A stretch of 64,000 bases of DNA from Phycisphaerae bacterium (GCA_028285035.1 JANQQF010000084.1:1-64000); one strand, 5' to 3'. Shown: positions 24,284 through 33,016, counted from the first letter of the stretch. A program made the numbers and translations. Notes: generated by a model not told the origin, from the letters alone.

Positions 24284-25576
24284 ATGCCTAAACAAAAATG
24301 CCAAGCGATTACAAAAAAAGGTTCCCGTTGTCTAAATAATGCAAGCAACCATTCGTGGTATTGTCATATTCATCAAAAAATATCAGTTCAAAATGAATTA
24401 GGCAATGGCGTAAATCCGAGACTATCAGAAGAGGATTTTTCACTGCTGCTTCACAGCAAAGAGGTAGAAAATTATGGACAAAGTCCTATCGGTAAAAAAT
24501 TTGTATCTGCACAGGATATTGCGCTTTTAATACCACAGTGGAAAGAACAACACGGTCCACCCACCCTACCAAGTCATACTCGATGGCAATTTGAAGGTAA
24601 TTGGAGTAAAGGTCCAAATATTACAGGCTACAATCTTGGTCCGAATTTTGCAGGAGTAAACTTTGCAGAAGGCAATTTTAACAACTTAGATTTTTCTGGC
24701 TCTATACTTGCGTTTAGTAATTTTGCAGATAGTAACTTGGAGGCCTGCAATTTTACAAGTGCTTGGTTATTCAGAGCTAACTTTACCCGTGCATCATTGA
24801 AATTTGCAGATTTGTCGAAAAGTATTTTTCTTGAGGCGAATCTAAATGGTACAGAACTTTGGAAGGCTGATTTAAGTGGGGCATCATTTTATGGAGCAAA
24901 TTTGGAAAATACTCGCCTACTGGATGCGAAGTTAGATGGAACATATTTTTGGCGTGCAAGAATGAATAACACGGAACTAACAGCAACTCAATTACATGGC
25001 TCAATTGGGGAGGAAAGAGAAAGGTTATACTTTCAGGCGATGGAAGCATATTCTCGATTGAAAATGAACTTTGAGTCTTTGGGTCATTACTCAGATGCTA
25101 GTTGGGCATATCGTAAAGAACGTCGAATGAGAAAGGCATGGATGAGATCTCAAGGAAATCAATCTATAAGAAATTGGGATATAGCACAAGCAACAGAGTT
25201 TTACTTGAAATGGTTGGCAGACTGGTCAATTGAGTTGCTGTGTGATTATGGAGAAAGCACTCGACGGGTATTAGTATGGATTGCATTGCTACTAGGTGTG
25301 ATAGGTCCGAGCCTAATAGATATATCTGGTGGCATTTACTGGACAGAAAGTAACCAAAGTACTTATTCACAGTTTTCAGGTACTTGTGAAAAATATCTTT
25401 ATATTTATTTCCAATATTTGTTGTATATGTTAGACACAATTACAACTGCAAGCTTTTCAGAGCTAAAACCTCGCACAGATGTATTAAGAGTGATTTCGGG
25501 ATGCATGGCTATGTTAGGAATTTTTCTAGTAGGTCTACTAGGCTTTGTGGCTGGCAATCGAATTAGAAATGCTTAG
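24284..25576 (+). CDS. Zinc-finger / pentapeptide-repeat / 2TM channel-like protein
   Basis: A 430-residue protein in three parts. Residues 6-30 are a small zinc-binding motif (Cys6, Cys16, Cys27, His30). Residues about 105-230 are pentapeptide repeats of the A(D/N)LxX type (for example NFAGVNFAEGNFNNLDF), a right-handed beta helix. The C-terminus has two transmembrane helices (about 340-360 and 405-425) flanking a re-entrant-like stretch (YFQYLLYMLDTITTASF), as in pentapeptide-linked ion-channel domains. It has the only plus-strand cargo gene position in the island and is AT-rich. A membrane-effector role is inferred. Confidence 0.6.
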   Translation: MPKQKCQAITKKGSRCLNNASNHSWYCHIHQKISVQNELGNGVNPRLSEEDFSLLLHSKEVENYGQSPIGKKFVSAQDIALLIPQWKEQHGPPTLPSHTRWQFEGNWSKGPNITGYNLGPNFAGVNFAEGNFNNLDFSGSILAFSNFADSNLEACNFTSAWLFRANFTRASLKFADLSKSIFLEANLNGTELWKADLSGASFYGANLENTRLLDAKLDGTYFWRARMNNTELTATQLHGSIGEERERLYFQAMEAYSRLKMNFESLGHYSDASWAYRKERRMRKAWMRSQGNQSIRNWDIAQATEFYLKWLADWSIELLCDYGESTRRVLVWIALLLGVIGPSLIDISGGIYWTESNQSTYSQFSGTCEKYLYIYFQYLLYMLDTITTASFSELKPRTDVLRVISGCMAMLGIFLVGLLGFVAGNRIRNA

Positions 25577-25623
25577 GCATAAAAGAGTTTCCCTCATTTT
25601 AGATCAAAATCGTTCTATTTTTG

Positions 25624-25742
25624 CCGAATATTCGGAATTGTGGCCTATTTTTTGCTATATTCGGAATAAAAATGGTTTCGGCCTCGCTGTCTGCTCGATG
25701 GCTTTATGTGCATAATTATAATAACTCTAAATATGCACATAA
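25624..25742. repeat. Right-end repeat cluster of the element
   Basis: A perfect palindrome CCGAATATTCGG (25624-25635), a direct repeat ATATTCGGAAT (25628-25638 and 25657-25667) and an 11-bp perfect inverted repeat TTATGTGCATA / TATGCACATAA (25704-25714, 25732-25742). No gene is present in 25577-25873. These could be regulator or excision-factor sites near attR. Confidence 0.55.
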
Positions 25743-25764
25743 ATAACGAAAGGTAGATAGAAGG

Positions 25765-25793
25765 AAAAAGCCAGCCTTGAATTGGGCTGGCTT
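25765..25793 (-). terminator. Terminator that would serve the integrase in the circular element
   Basis: AAGCCAGCC and GGCTGGCTT form a stem, and T's follow on the minus strand. No minus-strand gene ends here in the integrated state. In the excised circle the integrase frame would stop at 25805, 12 nt before this hairpin. Confidence 0.7.
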
Positions 25794-25853
25794 GAAGTAT
25801 TTTGTCATGAACCAAAATTCAATATCAGCGAGATAGGGATAAAATTCTTTGGG

Positions 25854-25893
25854 CTTTGTGGATAGCGTGTTACAGAAAGATACGTCGCCTATG
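25854..25893. other. attR of the integrative element
   Basis: Element sequence ending GATAGCGTGTTAC (25873) meets host sequence AGAAAGATACGTCGCC. The crossover AC is at 25872-25873. Joining host sequence before 4441 to host sequence after 25873 keeps the hydrolase frame (ACA codon). Confidence 0.75.
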
Positions 25894-26567
25894 TTGATGG
25901 CTTTGCCCGCAATGGCTACATCGTCTTTCGCTCCGACTATCGCGGCCACGGCTTTTCAGAGGGAGAAGCCACCGGAGGGTACGGCTCTCCCGCTTACGCG
26001 ATTGATGTGTTGAATGCAGTCACCGCGATGAAAAATTATCCGCAGGCTGATCCCGAGCGAATCGGGATGTGGGGGCACTCGATGGGCGGATACATCACGC
26101 TGCGCTCAATGGTAACGACAGGTGATATCAAGGCGGGGGTTATTTGGGCTGGGGTCGTTGCCTCCTACTCAGACCTCCTGAGCCGCTGGCGGCGGGCCGA
26201 CCAAGATGGCAACATCTTCCCTACCCCCGACCCAAATAGTCGACGCGGCCGCTGGCGGGCCGAGCTGTTTGATACCTACGGCTCACCCGATGAAAATCCT
26301 AACTTTTGGGCCACTATCTCACCCAACACCTACTTGGCTGATCTGTCCGGACCAATCCAACTTCATCACGGTACTGCCGACTCCTCAGTGCCTGCCGAAT
26401 TTTCAGAAACGCTATCTAGCCAAATGCAGGCCGTCAACCAACCCGCCGAGCTTTATCTCTACGAAAACGACGACCACAATATTTCCATCAACTTTGGTAC
26501 GGCGATGCAACGTTCGATCCAATTTTTTGATCTACACGTCAAGGGGAGCAGCGGAGCAGAAAATTAG
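25874..26567 (+). pseudogene. 3' half of the interrupted alpha/beta hydrolase
   Basis: Continues the lipoprotein gene of 3848-4440. It encodes ERYVAYVDGFARNGYIVF, the oxyanion-type DYRGHG, the nucleophile motif GHSMGG, HHGTADSSVP (acid region) and NDDHN (histidine): a complete prolyl-oligopeptidase/dienelactone-hydrolase-like catalytic set. In the integrated state it has no signal peptide and only internal GTG/ATG starts (for example 26007), so it is probably silent. Excision would restore a secreted hydrolase of about 428 residues. Confidence 0.85.
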
Positions 26568-26727
26568 CTAGCCACCTGATGATGGAAGACAACGAAGTCT
26601 TCCCATCAAACCGATACAAAAGCGATATAAAGCGTTTTACCCCCTTGAAATGCCTCAATCCCTCCTCTATAATCGAGATAGCTCTACCACATTGCAAATC
26701 ACTTTCAATCGAACGAATCTCTTGTCT

Positions 26728-27369
26728 ATGAAAACATTTATCCAACTAAAAAACTCAAATACATCTAAATTACCTGCCCAATTTCAACATGACGATGTTC
26801 GATACTCGGAACGTCTGGTTGAGTGTTTTTTGGATGAATTCACCTCCGAACAAGACATTGTATTTGATCCCTTTGCAGGTTACGGCACAACTCTATTTGT
26901 CGCCCAAGCGATGGGGCGTATTCCGTATGGCATAGAGCTTGATCAAGCGCGAGGCCAATACATCCAATCCAAACTGAACACAGCAAACCATCTGATTATT
27001 GGTGATAGCCGCCACCTTTTCTCATATAATCTCCCAGCTTTTGATTTTTCAATGACGTCCCCGCCGTATATGGGCAAGGGTGATGAGGAAGATCCATTGA
27101 GTGCTTACGCCCAACCTGGTCAAGGCTATCAGGCCTACTTACAAGGAATTGGGCAAATTTATCAGCAGATGAAAGTCCTGATGAAACCTTCAGCCAAGAT
27201 TGTTATTGAGGTAGCCAACATAAAACAAGCATCTGGTGTGACCCGATTAGCCTGGGATATCGCTGAGGTAGTCTCCCAACATCTAACCTTTGAAGGTGAG
27301 ATCATCGCCTGTTGGGACAACTATGGCTATGGCTATGATCACAGCTACTGCTTGATATTTTCGAAATAG
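26728..27369 (+). CDS. Orphan DNA methyltransferase (SPPY type)
   Basis: A 213-residue protein starting MKTFIQLKNSNTSKLP. Motif I is DPFAGYGTTLFVA (about residues 49-61) and motif IV is TSPPYMG (about 111-117), the SPPY form typical of N4-cytosine methyltransferases of the N6/N4 Mtase group. No restriction gene is adjacent, so it may be a solitary or regulatory methylase. An upstream in-frame ATG (26650) is possible, but neither start has a good SD. It lies outside the element. Confidence 0.75.
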   Translation: MKTFIQLKNSNTSKLPAQFQHDDVRYSERLVECFLDEFTSEQDIVFDPFAGYGTTLFVAQAMGRIPYGIELDQARGQYIQSKLNTANHLIIGDSRHLFSYNLPAFDFSMTSPPYMGKGDEEDPLSAYAQPGQGYQAYLQGIGQIYQQMKVLMKPSAKIVIEVANIKQASGVTRLAWDIAEVVSQHLTFEGEIIACWDNYGYGYDHSYCLIFSK

Positions 27370-27385
27370 AATCTAAGGGGGAACA

Positions 27386-28104
27386 ATGAATAACAATCAC
27401 TCATTTGGCGCGATCGTTAAAGAACATCGCCGTCTACTTGACCTGACTCAGACAGAGTTGGCACGTCGCGGTTGGAAGCCGGCTTGGTCAATACCCTCGT
27501 CCGCGAGGTCGGCGATCAACCAGGTACCCTCCCCTTATTGCAATACACTTTAACCGAGCTATTTGAGCAATGAGAAGGAAATATCCTGACTCAAGTGGCC
27601 TATCAAAAGATTGGAGGTGTAATGGGTGCCCTAGCGCAGCGGGCTGATGAGTTGTATGAAGGCTTGACCGAGGCTGAGCAGGGGATGACACGTCAATTGT
27701 TTTTGCGGCTAATTACGCTAGGGGAGAGTAATGAGGATACCCGGCGCCGGGTATTGCGGAGTGAGTTGGAAGCCCTCACCCCAACCCTTTCCCAGAGGGC
27801 GAGGGGCCGGAGAGAGGTCGGCTTAGCCTCTATCATTAACCAATTTGGTCGCTACCGCCTCCTCACCTTTGACCACGACCCTGTCACCCGTGGTCCCAGC
27901 GTCGAGGTCGCTCATGAGGCATTGCTACGCGAATGGAGGCGACTGTAGGAGTGGTTGGATAAGAGTCGAGATGATATTCGGTTGCAACGCCTACTGGCTG
28001 CGGCGGCCACTGAATGGACCCAAGCCAATCGCTTCATCCCCGAGCTGATCTGTAACCAGCGGGAACTGTATCGTATTGAGCCGTTGTGTGAACTCGAAGA
28101 GTAA
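27386..28104 (+). pseudogene. Collapsed XRE-nSTAND (AAA/WD40-type) regulator gene
   Basis: ATG 27386 with GGGGGAA upstream starts an XRE HTH (GAIVKEHRRLLDLTQTELAR). After about 30 codons the sequence jumps, with frame change, into a distant part of an nSTAND NTPase: LVREVGDQPGTLPLLQYTL, ADELYEGLTEAEQGMTRQLF, FGRYRLLTFDHDPVTRGPS, VEVAHEALLREW. In-frame stops interrupt it near 27571 and 27946, and the reading ends at 28104 without WD40 repeats. A large internal deletion plus point stops make this a pseudogene of a signalling protein several times longer. Confidence 0.8.
27773..27817. repeat. REP-like palindromic insert in the nSTAND pseudogene
   Basis: CCCTCACCCCAACCCTTTCC followed by CAGAGGGCGAGGGGC has the layout of widespread bacterial REP elements. 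It is read through in frame (EALTPTLSQRARG) and replaces normal nSTAND sequence. Confidence 0.5.
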
Positions 28105-28196
28105 GCTGGCCCACTCCCGCCTGATTTGCTCATTGTCAGAGGAGAGGTGTCGACAGTATCTATCTGTGAAGGAATGTCCAAAGGGGTAAGCAAAAT

Positions 28197-28565
28197 TTAT
28201 CGTCTCAACAACCACACCAGTCGATCATACGAAGCTGCATAATGAAGCACTACGATAATCGCCAATGTCAAGCCAAGACGTGGTAAACCCACATCATAAA
28301 GTGCCCAAACGGCGCTACCGAAAACGGCCGCTTCAATTGCCAGCCGGATGATGCCAGAGACGGGGATGGGAGCGGCCCCAGAGCGGCTAGGATCATTGGG
28401 CACGGCAAAGGCACCCCAGATGATGGCGGCGATGAGGGGGAGGCCAAGGGCGAGGAGCCAACGTAGCCAACCATTGCTCTGCTGCCACCCCCAGAGGCCC
28501 ATCGAGATTAAGGCAGCAACTTCTAGCATAAATCGGAGGGCTAAATTAAGCGGATGTGAACCCAT
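28197..28565 (-). CDS. DUF2568 (YrdB-like) membrane protein
   Basis: A 122-residue protein with four transmembrane helices. The segments NLALRFMLEVAALISMGLWG, WLLALGLPLIAAIIWGAFAV and IEAAVFGSAVWALYDVG match the DUF2568/YrdB family, whose function is unknown. It is monocistronic. Confidence 0.75.
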   Translation of the reverse strand: MGSHPLNLALRFMLEVAALISMGLWGWQQSNGWLRWLLALGLPLIAAIIWGAFAVPNDPSRSGAAPIPVSGIIRLAIEAAVFGSAVWALYDVGLPRLGLTLAIIVVLHYAASYDRLVWLLRR

Positions 28566-28752
28566 AGGAAACCTGTATTAGAATAACGATATATCAATTT
28601 TTCAATCTTACAAATATAGCCTACACTATCATACAATGTTTTTCCCTGCAGTCTAGATTGAGATCAGTTTTTACAGTACAGTTGCTTTAAATTAACTTTT
28701 ATGCAGGGATAAATATATCGATCTTCTACAAAGTGGCATCAAATGAGTCTTT

Positions 28753-31596
28753 ATGAAACATTTCACCTCGATCAACCAATTATTTGTTATAATTGCCACG
28801 TTGATCATTTATCAACTTCTTTCTCTCCCCACGCAAGCTGATAGCCCGCTCGTTTTAACGGATGAGCAGGATCGTTATATCCTTGATACCCACGTATATA
28901 TTTTAGAAGATTCATCAGCAGCACTCACCTTTGATCAGATAAAATCCTCGGCTTATGTTGAGCGTTTTAGGCATTTTGACCAAAGTCGTGAGCGATTGGC
29001 CGGGGGTGACATCAGTTACTGGATTCGCATCGAACTCATCAACCAAACCCGTCAAACCAATGATTGGTGGTTGCTTATCAATCAGGGGCTTATTGATCAG
29101 GTTAACTTTTATGATCCATCACAAACTACAAGCGAAATCACACAAGCTGGTGTTCTGATCCCATTCACTGATTGGGCAACTGACTTTTGGTTACCCACAT
29201 TTCGCTTAATGATGCAGCCGGCACAACAACAAACGTTTTATCTACGAGTCGAGAATGAGACCAGCTTCGCGCTTCCCCTCGAAATCCTATCGACCACGGC
29301 CTTTTTCCGATTTCAGCGCAACGAAGAGCTCTTACAATTTATCCCCTTTGCCATTTTGTTGATCATGGCTGTCTACAATTTGTTTCTCTACTTCTTCCTA
29401 CGTGATATCAACTATCTTTACTACACCTTATTTGTTTTTTTCCTGGCTTTGGGACGAGTGGCGGGACGAGGTGTGGCTTACCAATATTTCTGGCCCGACT
29501 ATACGGGCTTTAACACAGTCGCCTTTTTACTGTTTCTTAATCTTATGATTGCTTTCTTCATCAGGTTTACAAGTATATTTCTGAATATTCGCACGTTGCT
29601 ACCAAAAGTCTATTGGTTCTTGACCGGAATAGCTGGCTTGCTTGCTTTAAATGCCCTGTTATTAGCTATAGTTGGACGACTTCCCAAATTTTTAACGATC
29701 ATCGGTTCCATTCTTAATTTAATCACACTGACTGTCATCGTCGTTATCGCACTACTCATTTGGTATCGTGGTTATCGACCCGCCAGATACTACTTGCTTG
29801 GATTTGGAATTGTTCTACTAGTCGGATTGTTAGGCTCAACTCAAACGCTGGGCCTATTACCAAACGTCCTCAATAACCCTGCCATCCTAAATGTATTAGC
29901 TATCTCCAGTGTTGTTAGCTTGGCTGTTTTATTTTCATTGGCCCTTGCCGACCGTATCAACGTCATTAAACAAGAAAATACAGATGCCCAAACTGCACTA
30001 CTTAATCAGCAAGCAGAAGCGTTACGTTTACAGGATCAATTTAATTCAACTTTACAACAAACCAACCTAGAGCTAGAACAACGCGTGAGCAGTAGAACGG
30101 CGGAGTTAGCCCAAGCCAAACAAATTGCCGAAGAGGCTCGGGTGAAGGCTGAAGATGCCAATCAGGCAAAAAGCGCGTTTCTGGCAAACATGAGCCACGA
30201 GCTACGAACACCTCTCAACAGCATCTTGGGATATGCCCAAGTCTTACATCGGGACCCAGCCTTGACCACCCGCCAACTTGAAGGTGTCGGCATCATTCAA
30301 CAGAGCGGTGAACATCTACTCACCCTAATTAATGATGTCCTAGACCTCGCCAGAGTCGAAGCGGGTCGTCTAGAGCTTTATACCACTCAATTTCACCTCA
30401 AGAGCTTTTTAGAGGGGGTGGTGGGCATCATTGAGATGAGAGCCCATCAAAAAAATTTAAGTCTAACCTTTGAAGAAACAACACCCTTACTCATTGGGGT
30501 TACAGCAGATGAAACTCGCTTGCGACAGGTCTTGATTAATTTATTAGGCAATGCTGTTAAATTCACGCATCAAGGCGGGATAGTTTTTCGTGTGTCCATT
30601 CTGGATGAGCCAGCACCGACTATAAATCAAGTGGCATCGAACAAACAGATTCGGATTCGATTTGAAATAGAAGATACTGGTGTAGGTATGGCTGATGAAG
30701 CCTTGGAAAAAATCTTCCTGCCCTTTGAACAAGTTGGGGATCACCAAACACGTGCTGAAAGTACAGGATTAGGGTTGGCGATTAGTCGGCAATTAGTGGA
30801 GGCTATGGGTGGAACGTTGCAAGTCAAAAGTTGGCCGGGTCAAGGCAGCACTTTCTGGTTTGAGCTTGACTTCCCCACTGTTCAACTAGAGACACTACAA
30901 CCCACACCGCTTGAACAAATCAAAGGCTATACGACAGCACTTGATAACGGTGTTATAAGAGTTCTGATTACTGATGATAAATATTACAATCGGGCTGTAA
31001 TTCGGGGGCTATTGGAGCCATTAGGATTTGTTATCGCTGAAGCTGAAGATGGTCAACAGTGCATACTTCAGGTGCAACAATTTGAGCCGCATCTAATTCT
31101 TATGGATTTAGTCATGCCCGTCATGACAGGCTTTGAGGCTACACAAGTAATCCGGCAAATGTCATTTGTGCACGATATTGTTATCATTGCGATTTCGGCC
31201 AGCGTACTTGAAAAGGAGAAAGTGGCTAGTTTATCAGCCGGGTGTAATGCGTTTTTGTCGAAGCCTATTCAGGCAGAAGCGTTATTTGAAACCATCGCCA
31301 TACATCTCGATTTAGAATGGATATACGATCACTACGATGATGAAATTTTGATAACATCTATCTCTAAAATTGAAGTAGAATCGGCAGACTTTGTATCTCC
31401 ACCACAAAAGGAAATTGCCCTGTTATATAATCTAACTTTAAAGGGCAGACTACCAGATATTCGCAAAGAGGCTACTCGGATTGCTCAAATGGAGAAAACA
31501 TTTGAACCTTTTGCCGAAGAGCTAGATCGTTTAGCAAAGGATTTTGATGAAGAGGGGCTCAAAGCATTTCTAGAACAATGTATGAACAAAAGATAA
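28753..31596 (+). CDS. Hybrid histidine kinase with 7TMR-DISM sensor
   Basis: A 947-residue membrane sensor kinase. A signal peptide (1-29) precedes an extracellular 7TMR-DISMED2 beta domain (about 35-180). Seven transmembrane helices (about 190-400), a coiled-coil (about 405-470), HisKA (phospho-acceptor His482 in SHELRTP), an HATPase domain with N-box around 595-605, and a C-terminal receiver domain follow. The receiver Asp785 lies in LILMDLVMP. A helical tail (about 870-947) ends the protein. DISM sensors often bind carbohydrates outside the cell. The receiver has TDDK instead of the usual acidic pair followed by E/S, a minor deviation. It is convergent with a second kinase. Confidence 0.9.
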   Translation: MKHFTSINQLFVIIATLIIYQLLSLPTQADSPLVLTDEQDRYILDTHVYILEDSSAALTFDQIKSSAYVERFRHFDQSRERLAGGDISYWIRIELINQTRQTNDWWLLINQGLIDQVNFYDPSQTTSEITQAGVLIPFTDWATDFWLPTFRLMMQPAQQQTFYLRVENETSFALPLEILSTTAFFRFQRNEELLQFIPFAILLIMAVYNLFLYFFLRDINYLYYTLFVFFLALGRVAGRGVAYQYFWPDYTGFNTVAFLLFLNLMIAFFIRFTSIFLNIRTLLPKVYWFLTGIAGLLALNALLLAIVGRLPKFLTIIGSILNLITLTVIVVIALLIWYRGYRPARYYLLGFGIVLLVGLLGSTQTLGLLPNVLNNPAILNVLAISSVVSLAVLFSLALADRINVIKQENTDAQTALLNQQAEALRLQDQFNSTLQQTNLELEQRVSSRTAELAQAKQIAEEARVKAEDANQAKSAFLANMSHELRTPLNSILGYAQVLHRDPALTTRQLEGVGIIQQSGEHLLTLINDVLDLARVEAGRLELYTTQFHLKSFLEGVVGIIEMRAHQKNLSLTFEETTPLLIGVTADETRLRQVLINLLGNAVKFTHQGGIVFRVSILDEPAPTINQVASNKQIRIRFEIEDTGVGMADEALEKIFLPFEQVGDHQTRAESTGLGLAISRQLVEAMGGTLQVKSWPGQGSTFWFELDFPTVQLETLQPTPLEQIKGYTTALDNGVIRVLITDDKYYNRAVIRGLLEPLGFVIAEAEDGQQCILQVQQFEPHLILMDLVMPVMTGFEATQVIRQMSFVHDIVIIAISASVLEKEKVASLSAGCNAFLSKPIQAEALFETIAIHLDLEWIYDHYDDEILITSISKIEVESADFVSPPQKEIALLYNLTLKGRLPDIRKEATRIAQMEKTFEPFAEELDRLAKDFDEEGLKAFLEQCMNKR

Positions 31597-31600
31597 TTAT

Positions 31601-32734
31601 TTAGGCTAAGGGTAAAATTAAGGTAAATCTACTGCCGTCGCCCTCAATACTACTAACCTCGATCCGACCACCATTAATCTCAATCAATTTTTGCGAAATA
31701 GCCAGCCCTAAGCCAATTCCTTTGGCTTTAGTCGTAAACAAAGGCTCAAAAATTTGCGACATCACCTCAGCTGACATTCCCAACCCTGTGTCCGTCACAG
31801 AAATCCGAGCACACTCTCCTTCAGTCATAGCTGAAATCGTCAAGTCACCGCCATTGGGCATCGCTTCATACGCATTATTGATAAGATGAGTCAGGATTTG
31901 CTGCTCAAACTGGATGCGGTCGACAAGCACAGGCGGCAGGTCAACTGGCAGTTCCCGATTCAGCTTCACCATAGACGAGGGCGTGATTCGCTCCAAAACA
32001 GCATCAACTAATTCTGGTATGCTAACTGTTTCGGGCAGGGGCAATCGTGTTTGGGAAAAATCAAGTAGAGCCGCGATAAGTCGCTCCGTCTCCGCCACTT
32101 GACTGCCCAAAATACCCAAATATTCTGTGCCGATGTCATCGACATTGTTTTGAGTCATTTGTAAAAAGTAAACAGCGTTCGCAATCACGGCGAGCGGGTT
32201 ACGCAGTTCATGAGCCACCCCACTGGCTAACTTGCCCAAGATGGCTAGCTTTTCCTGTTGAAGCAGTTGCGCTTGTAAACGCTGTAGTTGATCGATTTTC
32301 TCAAATAACGTTTCATTGGTTTCTTTAAGCTCTCTCGCTTGCTGCTCAATCCGCAAATGCGTGTTGATACGAGCTACAATTTCCTGCTGTTGGATTGGCT
32401 TAGTCACATAATCAACCGCGCCCGCCTCAAATCCTTTTACCTTATCCTCTACACTTGTCAACGCGGTCATAAAGATCACAGGAATGGGCTGGGTGATTTG
32501 GTTCGCCTTCAAGCGACGACAGGTTTCAAAGCCATCAATACCTGGCATCTGTACATCAAGTAAAATAATATCGGGCTGAGTATCTTTAGCGCGCTGCAAC
32601 GCACTCTCACCACTTCGTGCAATCATAATCTCAAAGTTGTAATCCTCTAAGTACTCGGTAATAATGCCCAAATTAGCTGGCATGTCATCGACAATCAAGA
32701 TACTATATTCGCTTAATTTCTCAACTTCAGCCAT
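31601..32734 (-). CDS. Receiver-histidine kinase (REC-HisKA-HATPase)
   Basis: A 377-residue soluble protein. The N-terminal receiver has the acidic pair in VDDMP and phospho-acceptor Asp60 (IILLDVQMPG). A coiled coil (about 130-165) leads to HisKA with His175 (VAHELRNP) and a catalytic domain with NNAYEAMP and GLGLAIS motifs. It lacks membrane segments, so it probably takes phosphate from, or modulates, another kinase, possibly the convergent DISM kinase whose gene ends 4 nt away. Partnership is inference from position. Confidence 0.9.
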   Translation of the reverse strand: MAEVEKLSEYSILIVDDMPANLGIITEYLEDYNFEIMIARSGESALQRAKDTQPDIILLDVQMPGIDGFETCRRLKANQITQPIPVIFMTALTSVEDKVKGFEAGAVDYVTKPIQQQEIVARINTHLRIEQQARELKETNETLFEKIDQLQRLQAQLLQQEKLAILGKLASGVAHELRNPLAVIANAVYFLQMTQNNVDDIGTEYLGILGSQVAETERLIAALLDFSQTRLPLPETVSIPELVDAVLERITPSSMVKLNRELPVDLPPVLVDRIQFEQQILTHLINNAYEAMPNGGDLTISAMTEGECARISVTDTGLGMSAEVMSQIFEPLFTTKAKGIGLGLAISQKLIEINGGRIEVSSIEGDGSRFTLILPLA

Positions 32735-32903
32735 GACTTTTCCTTAAGCCAACCCAAACTGTACCATACGAAGGCGCCAACTTATTAAATTGATATTTGA
32801 AGAGAATCTCATAAACCATTTTACCAAAGAAAATTTGGAAATGAAAACGTATATATTATTGTAAATATATACGCCCCAAGGAGATTTAACTATTCATTTA
32901 AAA

Positions 32904-33016
32904 TAGGACTTACGCATACCGTTGATTTCGACAGGCTCAATCAACGGTATGCGGACCAAAGCGCCCGGTTTCGACAAGCTCAACTGACATTTTTCACCCA
33001 TTCTACGTAAGTCCTA
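32904..33016. mobile_element. MITE-like element (113 bp)
   Basis: Terminal inverted repeats TAGGACTTACG and CGTAAGTCCTA are exact over 11 bp. The start is of the AGGACTTACGCA type seen on IS elements. Inside, GCATACCGTTGA and TCAACGGTATGC form a hairpin, and TTCGACAGGCTCAA / TTCGACAAGCTCAA is repeated. No coding capacity; an internally deleted IS derivative is likely. The flanking parts of 32735-33131 hold only this and a terminator. Confidence 0.6.

Larger units (their letters stand above)
4441..25873. mobile_element. Integrative element (about 21.4 kb), AICE-like, serine-integrase type
   Basis: Foreign DNA splits one hydrolase gene precisely. The integrase gene lies at the left end and reads into attL. 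The backbone comprises the integrase, an FtsK/HerA-like ATPase with a DUF2637-like membrane partner, RHH and XRE regulators, a primase-polymerase, a SWIM-finger protein and a putative annealing protein. The cargo (about 16-25.6 kb) is restriction-modification and membrane-effector-like genes and is visibly AT-richer. No capsid, portal or terminase genes, no relaxase and no VirB/VirD4 genes were seen. The ends are not in a tRNA gene. Whether it still moves is unknown; the ATPase frame is disturbed. Confidence 0.85.

Noticed and set aside
4441..25873. Prophage
   Set aside because: Integrase, Prim-Pol and repressors could fit, but no capsid, portal, terminase, tail or lysis gene is present.
4439..25873. 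GTTAC as the att core repeat (4441-4445 and 25869-25873)
   Set aside because: GTTAC occurs at both ends, but a crossover there leaves the hydrolase out of frame and is off-centre in attP. AC restores frame and symmetry.
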